A stretch of 64,000 bases of DNA from Amycolatopsis marina (lineage in GTDB: Bacteria; Actinomycetota; Actinomycetes; Mycobacteriales; Pseudonocardiaceae): positions 1 to 64,000 of the forward strand of contig NZ_FOKG01000015.1 of assembly GCF_900111885.1 (NCBI RefSeq). The letters run 5' to 3'. Below, piece by piece: positions 1 through 7,550 of this stretch. Made by a program: the position numbers and the translations under genes. How positions within the stretch are numbered: position 1 is the stretch's first letter; the number at the start of each line of letters is the position of its first letter. The notes under the pieces were generated by a model. It saw only the letters and a program-made list of their open reading frames with translations, was not told the DNA's origin and did no database searches.

Positions 1-192
<192 letters not shown>

Positions 193-423
193 AATGCATT
201 GAAAAATCCGATCGATGACTACATCAATCTACTCAAAGAAACCCACAAAGGGTATTCTCATACATAAGCTCTACTGGCTTAGTTCACTAGCACACTGTTG
301 AGTTCTCAAGCAACAAACCACTACGCGAAAAGCTTGTTTATTGTCCCGAGGCAAGCCCTACCCGCCGTTTAAAGTCCGGAGACTCAAGTCGGAGGTTGTG
401 CCCCACCTCAGGGCCATCGCAGA
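193..423 (-). promoter_or_regulatory. rRNA operon leader with antitermination/processing region
   Basis: This 230-nt stretch between the promoter and 16S has no credible coding frame. On the minus strand it carries, at about 288-313, a TTGCTTGAGAACTCAACAG segment that closely resembles the boxA-type antitermination region of actinobacterial rRNA leaders. The rest is AT-richer than the surroundings, as usual for such leaders, and should hold the RNase III processing stem that pairs with sequence beyond the 16S gene. The assignment rests on position and the boxA-like motif. Confidence 0.7.
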
Positions 424-452
424 ACGTTACCCGGTTCGGTTCGCGGTGTCAA
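424..452 (-). promoter_or_regulatory. Sigma70-type rRNA promoter
   Basis: On the minus strand a perfect -35 hexamer TTGACA (447-452) is followed by a 17-nt spacer and a -10 hexamer TAACGT (424-429). The spacing is ideal, and the site lies about 230 bp upstream of 16S. It is the best promoter match noticed in the window. Additional rRNA promoters further upstream (450-640) are likely, but no second match of this quality was seen. Confidence 0.75.
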
Positions 453-659
453 CCCGCTCGACCCGGGGGCCAAGTTCTTGCTGGAGCGTACTCCATCAAG
501 TTCTCTCGGCCGCCATCCGGTCCTTCAGGAGTGAGTCCCTCTCGGTTCTCTTTCCTGTCGGCCCGGCGTTCCTGGCGACAAAGAGAAGATTACACACCCG
601 CCAACCCCTGAAGAACAGGGGGGTCCCTTAACGATGGAACCGCAGGTCAGCCCGCATTT

Positions 660-1014
660 TCAGCCCAGGAAGACAAGGGGGCGGCCGACGTGCGGCCGTA
701 GACCGCTCGAACGCGGCTGCCAAGGACAGCACTTCAGCGTCCGCCCAGCGGCCCGAGAAGAGCGACAGACCTATGGGTAGCGGAGGGCGGTCGTCCGTGA
801 TCCCGGCGGGGTCGTTCGTCGGCCCGACGATGGCGTCGAGTTCCGCTCCCCGCAGCAGCTCGTCGATCGAGGCGCGGGCGTGCCGTCTCCCGGCTGTGCC
901 GGTACTCCGGATCGTCAGGTCGCCGGAGCGGCCAGGGTCTGCTCGAAGAGTTCCTGGCCGCGGGTAGCTCTCCAGATCCCCGCGGAACTCGCTGAGCGGG
1001 GCAGTGAACGACAG
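660..1014 (-). pseudogene. Decayed amidase (amidase signature family), C-terminal remnant
   Basis: A minus-strand frame here keeps recognisable pieces of the C-terminus of an amidase signature enzyme: an EFRGDLESY segment, then ARASIDELLRGAELDAIVGP, then LPIGLSLF and an AEVLSLAAAFERSTAARRPP tail, in the family's order. The Gly/Pro-rich block that normally lies between the VGPTN and LPIGLS pieces is missing. The N-terminal two thirds, with the Ser-Ser-Lys triad, are absent because glnA2 begins to overlap there. This is a fragment without the active site. The family assignment is from remembered motif order; the boundaries are approximate. Confidence 0.55.
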
Positions 1015-1148
1015 CTCGTTCACCTGGCCCTGTGGGCCGGCTCGACCTGCGGTGCGGACGGCGTGATCGCCGAGTCCGCGACGTGCCGCAGGGCACGGCC
1101 AGGATCTGCCATCGGGATGGCCCCTCGGCATACCTGGCCGCTTCCGCG

Positions 1149-2492
1149 TTACAGCACCGGCAACAGCGTGCGCAGTTCGTAAGGCGTGACCGCGCTCCGG
1201 TAGTTGTTCCACTCCGCACGCTTGTTGCGCAGGAAGAAGTCGTAAACATGTTCGCCGAGCGCCTCCGGGAGCAACTCGGAGCGGTCCATCTCGGTGAGCG
1301 CCTCACCCAGGTTCTGCGGCAACTGGGCGTATCCGGCGGCCTTGCGTTCCGCGTCCGAGAGCGACCAGATGTTGTCCTCGGCGGGCGGTGGCAGCTCGTA
1401 ACCCTGCTCGATGCCCTTCAGCCCGGCGGCCAGTATCACCGAGTACGCCAGGTAGGGGTTGCACGCCGAGTCCAGCGTGCGGATCTCGACCCGCCGCGAC
1501 GATGCCTTGCCCGGCGAGTACATCGGCACCCGCACCAGCGCCGACCGGTTGGACCTGCCCCAGGACACGGTCGTCGGGGCTTCCCCGCCGCTGATCAGCC
1601 GCTTGTAGGAGTTCACCCACTGGTTGGTGACCGCCGAGATCTCCCTGGCGTGGTGCAGCACGCCCGCGACGAAGGCCTTGCCGGTCTCCGACAGCTCGTG
1701 CGGATCCTCCGGGTCGTAGAAGGCGTTGCGGTCGCCCTCGAAGAGCGACACGTGCGTGTGCATGCCCGACCCCGGCTGGTCGGTGAAGGGCTTCGGCATG
1801 AACGTGGCCCGGACGCCCTGGGTGAGCGCCACCTCCTTGACCACATACCGGAAGGTCATCACGTTGTCGGCCATGGTGAGCGCGTCCGCGTACCGCAGGT
1901 CGATCTCCTGCTGGCCCGGCGCTCCCTCGTGATGACTGAACTCGACCGAGATTCCCATGGCCTCGAGGGTCTCGATGGCGTGGCGCCGGAAGTGCGTCGC
2001 CGTCGCGTGGCTGGCCTGGTCGAAGTAGCCGCCGTTGTCCGCGGGCTCCGGTTCGGTGCCGTCGTCGGGCAGGGTCGAGAGCAGGAAGAACTCGATCTCC
2101 GGATGCACGTAGCAGGTGAACCCGGCCTCCCCCGCCTTCGACAGCTGCCGGCGCAGCACGTGCCGTGGATCCGCCCAGGACGGGGACCCGTCGGGCATGG
2201 CGATGTCGCAGAACATCCGCGCCGAGTAGTGCCCGCCCTCCGGGGTCTCCCACGGCAGCACCTGGAACGTGCCGGGGTCGGGCTTGGCGACCATGTCCGA
2301 CTCGTAGACCCTGGCGAATCCCTCGATCGCCGATCCGTCGAACCCGATGCCCTCGCTGAACGCACCCTCGAGCTCGGCGGGGGCCACCGCGACCGACTTG
2401 AGGAAGCCCAGAACGTCAGTGAACCAGAGCCGGACGAAACGAATGTCGCGTTCTTCGAGCGTGCGCAGCACGAACTCCTGCTGGCGATCCAT
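1149..2492 (-). CDS. glnA2: Type I glutamine synthetase, GlnA2-like
   Basis: This is a complete 447-residue class I glutamine synthetase fold that condenses glutamate and an amine or ammonia using ATP in the cytoplasm. Visible signatures are FDGSAIEGF (51-59), the metal-binding PEIEFF (131-136), GSGMHTHVSLF (241-251) and RVEIRTLD (334-341). Its length matches the mycobacterial GlnA2 type (about 446) rather than the 478-residue GlnA1. The C-terminal region lacks the extended loop that carries the adenylylated tyrosine in GlnA1, so AMP control looks unlikely. In Streptomyces, GlnA2 acts as a gamma-glutamylpolyamine synthetase. That role is possible here because a polyamine-type transporter lies 13 kb away, but this is inference. 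The ATG start at 2492 is used. Confidence 0.9.
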   Translation of the reverse strand: MDRQQEFVLRTLEERDIRFVRLWFTDVLGFLKSVAVAPAELEGAFSEGIGFDGSAIEGFARVYESDMVAKPDPGTFQVLPWETPEGGHYSARMFCDIAMPDGSPSWADPRHVLRRQLSKAGEAGFTCYVHPEIEFFLLSTLPDDGTEPEPADNGGYFDQASHATATHFRRHAIETLEAMGISVEFSHHEGAPGQQEIDLRYADALTMADNVMTFRYVVKEVALTQGVRATFMPKPFTDQPGSGMHTHVSLFEGDRNAFYDPEDPHELSETGKAFVAGVLHHAREISAVTNQWVNSYKRLISGGEAPTTVSWGRSNRSALVRVPMYSPGKASSRRVEIRTLDSACNPYLAYSVILAAGLKGIEQGYELPPPAEDNIWSLSDAERKAAGYAQLPQNLGEALTEMDRSELLPEALGEHVYDFFLRNKRAEWNNYRSAVTPYELRTLLPVL

Positions 2493-2520
2493 GAGCGCAG
2501 CGTATGCGTGCCGTGTTACT

Positions 2521-3840
2521 TCAATGTTTCAGGGTGACGTGCTCGTTCGAGTGAGGCACCCGAAGGGACATGATCGCCGCCAGTGCGCAGAGACCCCCCG
2601 CGACGTACCAGGCGAGGTCGTAGCTACCGAGCTGGTCCCGCGTCACTCCGGCCCCGAACGCGGCGATCGCGGCGCCGACCTGGTGCGAGGCGAACACCCA
2701 GCCGAACACGATCGGCCCGGTCGCGTTGCCGAACCGCTCCCGGCAGAGCGCGACGGTCGGCGGCACCGTGGCCACCCAGTCCAGGCCGTAGAACACGATG
2801 AACGCCCACATCGGCGGCTCGGTGGTCGGCGCGAACAGCATCGGCAGCACCAGCAGCGACGCGCCCCGCAGTACGTAGTAGGTGGCGAGCAGCTTGCGCG
2901 GATCCACCTTGTCGGTGAGCCAGCCCGAGGCGATGGTGCCCACCACGTCGAAGATGCCGACCAGCGCCAGCAGTCCCGCCGCCGTGGTGTGCGGCATGCC
3001 GTGGTCGTGGGCCGCCGGGACGAAGTGCGTGCCGATCAGCCCGTTGGTGGAGGCGCCACAGATCGCGAACCCGCCTGCCAGCAGCCAGAAGGTGGGACTC
3101 CGCACGGCGTCGCGCAGCACCCGCACCGCACGCGCCGCCGCGTTTCCCGTGCTGGACGCGGGCTCGGGCGAGGCGTCCTCGGGCGCACCAAGTGCCGTCG
3201 TGCCCACGTCCGCGGGGTTGTCGCGCAGGAGGAGCAGCACGACGGGGACCACGACCAGTGCGACCGCCGCGATCACCAACGAGGCCGAGCGCCAGCCGTG
3301 GTCGGTGGCCAGCATCGCCACCAGCGGCAGGAACACCAACTGGCCGGCGGCCCCCGCCGCGGTGAGCACACCGCTGACCAGTCCCCTGTGCCGGACGAAC
3401 CATCTGCTGGTCACCGTCGCCACGAATGCGAGCGCCATGGACCCCGTGCCGACACCCACCAACACACCCCAGGTGAGCAGCAGTTGCCAGCTCGCGGTCA
3501 TGAACACGGTGAGTCCGCTGCCCGCCGACACGAGCAGCAGCGCCCACGCGACCACCCTGCGCATCCCGAACCGTTCCATCAAAGCGGCGGCGAACGGGGA
3601 GATGAGGCCGTAGAGCAGCAGGTTGATCGACACGGCCGCCGAGATCGTCCCACGAGACCAGCCGAACTCCGCGTGCAGCGGATCGATCAGCACACTCGGC
3701 GCGGCGCGGAAACCGGCCGCGCCGATCAGCGCGACGAACGCCGCGATCGCCACGAGCCAGGCCCAGTGCGGCCTGCGCAGTCCACCCCGTACCGGCCGCC
3801 GCTTCCTGTCCCCCGGTACCCACTCCCGCAGTTCGGTCAC
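2521..3840 (-). CDS. MFS transporter, monocarboxylate/oxalate-formate antiporter type
   Basis: The product is a polytopic membrane protein with about 12 hydrophobic segments, the first at HWAWLVAIAAFVALIGAAGF. The short loop after helix 2 contains ERFGMRR, as in major facilitator transporters. The overall pattern (GWSRGTISAA, then RWFVRHRGLVSG, with a long central loop) resembles the monocarboxylate or oxalate/formate antiporter branch. The substrate is unknown. The frame stays open to 3987, but an ATG at 3912 would collide with the start of the divergent regulator. The GTG at 3840, about 13 codons before helix 1, is chosen; no start has a clear ribosome-binding site. Control by the divergent AraC-type regulator is plausible from the layout. 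Confidence 0.8.
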   Translation of the reverse strand: MTELREWVPGDRKRRPVRGGLRRPHWAWLVAIAAFVALIGAAGFRAAPSVLIDPLHAEFGWSRGTISAAVSINLLLYGLISPFAAALMERFGMRRVVAWALLLVSAGSGLTVFMTASWQLLLTWGVLVGVGTGSMALAFVATVTSRWFVRHRGLVSGVLTAAGAAGQLVFLPLVAMLATDHGWRSASLVIAAVALVVVPVVLLLLRDNPADVGTTALGAPEDASPEPASSTGNAAARAVRVLRDAVRSPTFWLLAGGFAICGASTNGLIGTHFVPAAHDHGMPHTTAAGLLALVGIFDVVGTIASGWLTDKVDPRKLLATYYVLRGASLLVLPMLFAPTTEPPMWAFIVFYGLDWVATVPPTVALCRERFGNATGPIVFGWVFASHQVGAAIAAFGAGVTRDQLGSYDLAWYVAGGLCALAAIMSLRVPHSNEHVTLKH

Positions 3841-3910
3841 GTCGTGAGCCTGCCCGGTCCGGTCACGGAGAACGAGTGGCCGAAACGCCAATATGTGCAA
3901 GAATTCTGCC

Positions 3911-4909
3911 ATGACAGCAGCTGATGCCGGTACCGAACGAGAGCCCGAGCCGCACCGGGTGGTCGTGCTGGCCGTCGACGAGGTCATCGGTTACGACCTG
4001 CACATCCCACCGCAGGTGTTCGGGGCAGCGGGCCAGGGCCGCTACGACGTCCGGATCTGCGGCGTCGACGACCAGCCGGTCCGGCTCACCGCGGGCTACA
4101 CCGCGGTGCTCGATCACGGGCCGGAGGCGCTGGCGACCGCGGACACGGTCATCATTCCGGGGACGAGGGTGCGCGGCCCCCGCTGGCACGGCACCCTGCC
4201 GGACGCGCTCGCCGGCGCACTGGCCCGGATCCCGCCGCACGCGCGGCTGATGTCGATCTGCACCGGCGCGTTCGTCCTCGGCGCGGCCGGGCTGCTCGAC
4301 GGACGAAGGGCGACCACCCATTGGGCCCACGCCGAACAGTTCCGGCGGCTCTATCCCCAGGTGCTGCTCGACGAGAACGTGCTGTTCGTCGACGACGGCA
4401 CCGTGCTGACCTCCGCCGGGCTGGCGGCCGGAACCGACCTGTGCCTGCACGTGGTGCGCCGGGACCACGGCAGCGAGGTCGCCAACCGGGCGGCGCGCTA
4501 CTGCGTCGTTCCCCCGTGGCGCGACGGCGGGCAGTCCCAGTTCATCGACCGGCCACTGCCCGATCCCGAAGCAGGCAGCACCGCGGCGACCCGCGAGTGG
4601 GCACTGCGCCACCTCGGCGATGTGCTCGACGTTCCCACCCTCGCCGCGCACGCGAGCATGAGCCTGCGCACGTTCAGCAGGCGCTTCCGGGCCGAAACCG
4701 GGCTCACCCCCCGAGCCTGGCTCATCCAGCAGCGGGTCCAGCACGCGCGGCACCTGCTGGAGACGACGGACCTGACCGTGGACAGGGTGGCCGCCGAGGC
4801 GGGGCTCGGCACGGCAGCCTCGCTGCGCCAGCACCTCAACTCCGCGATCGGCGTCTCCCCGCTGGCCTACCGCCGCACCTTCGCGATCCCCTCGAGCAGG
4901 TCGCGTTAA
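3911..4909 (+). CDS. GATase1-like / AraC-family transcriptional regulator
   Basis: The N-terminal half (about residues 15-190) is a DJ-1/PfpI-like domain with the nucleophile-elbow motif MSICTGAFVLG. The C-terminal 100 residues are an AraC-type double helix-turn-helix, with SLRTFSRRFRAETGLTPRAW and VAAEAGLGTAASLRQHLN as the two recognition regions. This architecture (GlxA/FtrA type) usually activates a neighbouring catabolic or transport gene, and the divergent MFS gene is the natural candidate. The ATG at 3911 is chosen; an in-frame ATG at 3893 is also possible. Neither has a good Shine-Dalgarno sequence, and a leaderless message is possible. Length is normal for the family. Confidence 0.88.
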   Translation: MTAADAGTEREPEPHRVVVLAVDEVIGYDLHIPPQVFGAAGQGRYDVRICGVDDQPVRLTAGYTAVLDHGPEALATADTVIIPGTRVRGPRWHGTLPDALAGALARIPPHARLMSICTGAFVLGAAGLLDGRRATTHWAHAEQFRRLYPQVLLDENVLFVDDGTVLTSAGLAAGTDLCLHVVRRDHGSEVANRAARYCVVPPWRDGGQSQFIDRPLPDPEAGSTAATREWALRHLGDVLDVPTLAAHASMSLRTFSRRFRAETGLTPRAWLIQQRVQHARHLLETTDLTVDRVAAEAGLGTAASLRQHLNSAIGVSPLAYRRTFAIPSSRSR

Positions 4910-4918
4910 CGTAACGGC

Positions 4919-5617
4919 ATGTTCTCCCGCCGAATCGCGCTGGTGACCGTGCTCGCGCTGGGACTGACCGGGGCCTGCACCCCCGCGCCCGACACGACCG
5001 GTCCGCTGCCGGACGGTCGGCAGCTGGTGACGGAGGCGGCCGAGTCGGTCGCCCAGCTGCGCAGCGTGCGATTCACCTTCGGCGCGAGCGGCACGGTCCC
5101 GGGCCTGGATGTCCGTGAGGTCACGGGGTACGCCGTGGCCGACGGCAGCCGGTACGGCTGGGCTCGCGGTGAGGCCGACCTGCAGCGACTCACCGAACGC
5201 GAACAGGTCGACTTCCTGCTGGAGGGCGAGTCCGTGCGGCTGACCGACGAGCGGGGCGACACGACCGAGGTGCCGGTGCCCGCGCCGTACTACCCGGCCG
5301 CGATCCTCGACCCCGACCATGGTCTGGCCGAGCTGATGTCGGACACGACCGAACTGGAGACCGAGGGCAAGGAAGACCTCGCTGAGGTGTCGGCGTTCCG
5401 GATCAACGGATCCGTCGCGGCGGACGTCGTTTCCCAGTTGGTGCCCGGCATCCAGTCCGATGTGGATATCAAGTTCTGGGTCACCAGGCAGCAGCCGCGC
5501 GAGCTGGTGCGGCTGTGGATGCAGATCCCCCCACGCCAGCCCAAAGAGGGCGCCGTGATGCTCGAACTCGAACTGTCCGAGCACAACGCGCAGGTCTCCG
5601 GCGCTCCGACGAGCTGA
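4919..5617 (+). CDS. LppX/LprAFG-family lipoprotein (LprG-like)
   Basis: The 232-residue product starts with a short basic segment and a hydrophobic stretch ending in the lipobox LTGAC, so it should be exported and lipidated at Cys-20. The mature part matches the LppX/LprG pattern: SVAQLRSVRFTF near the start, an RYGWARGEADL segment, and a C-terminal VSQLVPGIQSDVDIKFWV strand region. LprG/LppX proteins have a hydrophobic pocket that carries triacylated lipids to the outer envelope. In mycobacteria lprG sits with the p55 efflux pump. Here there is no p55 gene, and the lipoprotein follows the AraC-type regulator after only 9 nt, which suggests cotranscription. Confidence 0.8.
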   Translation: MFSRRIALVTVLALGLTGACTPAPDTTGPLPDGRQLVTEAAESVAQLRSVRFTFGASGTVPGLDVREVTGYAVADGSRYGWARGEADLQRLTEREQVDFLLEGESVRLTDERGDTTEVPVPAPYYPAAILDPDHGLAELMSDTTELETEGKEDLAEVSAFRINGSVAADVVSQLVPGIQSDVDIKFWVTRQQPRELVRLWMQIPPRQPKEGAVMLELELSEHNAQVSGAPTS

Positions 5618-5801
5618 ACGCGGCTGAGAACCGAGCCCAGGGACGCAACATAACCTGGGCGAACCCGTTCGGCCGAAGGCACGCTATCTCGGCGGCAGGG
5701 CGCCGATCAGCACGAAAGCCAGCTGCTCGGCAGAAGCAGCGCCCTGGCGACGCGATCGCGTCACGGGTTCTCAAACAGGCGCTGAACGCGCGGCTGAGCT
5801 G

Positions 5802-7418
5802 TCAGGAGGAACAGCGCTTGCCCTCGGGCGGCAGCGTGCCTTCGAGCAGATAGTCGGTGGCGGCGTCGTCGACACAGGACACGCCCTGCAGGAAGACCGT
5901 GTGCTGCGTGCCCTCGTAGGTCAGCAACGCCCCGCCCATCGCCTTGGCGAGATTCACCCCGGCCTCGTACGGCGTGGCCGGGTCGTTCGTCGTGGAGATC
6001 ACCAGCACCGGCGGCACGCCGTCCACGTTCGGCAGATGCGGCTCCGAGGTGTTCGGCACCGGCCAGAACGCGCAGGCGTCCAGCGCCGCTCCGTCCGGCC
6101 TGCCGTCGTCCAGGAACGGCGCCACCTCCTCGTACCGACGCTGGGCCTCGAGGATCTCGGCCTCGTCGGTGACCCGTGGATCGTCCACACAGCGGATCGC
6201 GGTGAACGCGTCCTGGGTGGAGGCGTATTCGCCGTCGCTGCCCCGCTGGTTGTACATGTCGGCAAGCGCCATCAGCGTGGTTCCGCGCCCGGCGCGCAAC
6301 TCGTTGAGCCCGGAGTTGAGCTGCCCCCAGAACTGCTGTGAGTACAGCGCCTGGATGACACCGGTGGTCGCGTCCTCGTAGGAGAGCGGCCTGCCGTCGC
6401 CGACGTCCACCGGGTCGTCGATCAGTGGCTGCACCAGATCTTGGAATGCCTTCGTCGCACCCGCCGGATCGGCTCCGAGCGCACAGTCCTGCTGCTGCGC
6501 GCACCATGCGGAGAACTCCCTGAACGCGATCCCGAACCCCTCGCCCTGAGCCACCAGCGACTCGACCAGGTCCTGCTCCGGATCCAACGCCCCATCGAGC
6601 ACGAAAGCGCGCACGTTCTGCGGGAACGCCTCCGCGTAGGTGGAGCCGATGCGAGTGCCGTAGGAGTAGCCGGCGTAGGTCAGCTTCTCGTCGCCCAGGA
6701 CGGAGCGCAGCACGTCCAGGTCCTTGACGACGTCGCGCGTGCCGATCCCGGCCAGCATCCGCGCACCGTGCTCGGTGCGCTCGGTGCACCGCTCGGCGAA
6801 CTCCTTCTCCTCGGCCTCCTGCGCCCGCACCCCCGCCGGGGAGCCGTCGGTCTCGGAGTCACTCGCCCGGTCCGCGTCCCTTTCCGCATCGGTGAGGCAC
6901 TCGACCTGCGGTTCACTGGCCCCCACACCACGCGGGTCGAAGCCGACCAGGTCGAACTTCTGCCCGATCTCGGTTCCGGAGACCCGGCTCGCAAGGCCGG
7001 CGGCGGCGACCATGCCCGAGGCCCCGGGCCCACCCGGGTTGACGACGAGGGACCCGATGCGCCCGTCCGCGTCACCCGCCCGTGAGCGCAGCAGCCCGAC
7101 GGTGATCGTCTCGCCCGCTGGCTCGGCGTAGTCCAACGGCACGCTCAAGCGCGCGCACTGCAGAGCGCTGGACCCGAAGGCCGACTCGGCGTCCTCCGAG
7201 GTCGCGTACGACGCGCAGTTCCCCCACTCGAGTGGTTGGGAGTAGTACCGCTCCAGACCGGCGGGCACCACACCGGCCGGTCCTCTGGTCTCGGTCACCG
7301 CCTCCGCCGCGGCCTGCTGGGAGGTGTCACCGGAGGAACAACCGGCCACACCAGCGGCCAGCAGACCGATGACGGCTACACAAGCTGAGTGGGACCGGTA
7401 GCGTTCGAGGAGGCGCAC
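5802..7418 (-). CDS. Secreted lipoprotein alpha/beta hydrolase, CaeA/Hip1 and tripeptidyl-aminopeptidase type
   Basis: An exported serine hydrolase of about 538 residues. The GTG at 7418 gives VRLLERYRSH followed by a hydrophobic stretch ending in the lipobox AGVAGC, a clean lipoprotein signal; earlier in-frame starts only add an implausible leader. Catalytic features visible are the oxyanion loop NPGGPGASG, the nucleophile elbow GYSYG, and a C-terminal TAP-like domain with STTNDPATPYEAG and the histidine in TQHTVFLQG. M. tuberculosis has two such genes next to glnA2 (Rv2223c and Rv2224c, the latter caeA/hip1), and the placement here agrees. The peptide or ester substrate cannot be read from sequence. 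Confidence 0.88.
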   Translation of the reverse strand: MRLLERYRSHSACVAVIGLLAAGVAGCSSGDTSQQAAAEAVTETRGPAGVVPAGLERYYSQPLEWGNCASYATSEDAESAFGSSALQCARLSVPLDYAEPAGETITVGLLRSRAGDADGRIGSLVVNPGGPGASGMVAAAGLASRVSGTEIGQKFDLVGFDPRGVGASEPQVECLTDAERDADRASDSETDGSPAGVRAQEAEEKEFAERCTERTEHGARMLAGIGTRDVVKDLDVLRSVLGDEKLTYAGYSYGTRIGSTYAEAFPQNVRAFVLDGALDPEQDLVESLVAQGEGFGIAFREFSAWCAQQQDCALGADPAGATKAFQDLVQPLIDDPVDVGDGRPLSYEDATTGVIQALYSQQFWGQLNSGLNELRAGRGTTLMALADMYNQRGSDGEYASTQDAFTAIRCVDDPRVTDEAEILEAQRRYEEVAPFLDDGRPDGAALDACAFWPVPNTSEPHLPNVDGVPPVLVISTTNDPATPYEAGVNLAKAMGGALLTYEGTQHTVFLQGVSCVDDAATDYLLEGTLPPEGKRCSS

Positions 7419-7550
7419 ACCGACGATGGTGCCATCCGACCCGATCGGCACCATCGGCGAGTGACAACCTGCCGCGGAACTCCGCGGCACCACTACGGCG
7501 TTGGGCAGTGAGCGGGACCGGCTCGCCAGGCAGGACTAAGGAGGCCACGG

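Noticed and set aside
193..627. Short open frames in the rRNA leader region
   Set aside because: They overlap the promoter and boxA-like leader, have no ribosome-binding site and no family resemblance.
1032..2537. Long open frame on the plus strand over glnA2
   Set aside because: It is antisense to glnA2, has the Arg/Val/Leu-rich composition of a shadow frame, and shows no protein family motif.
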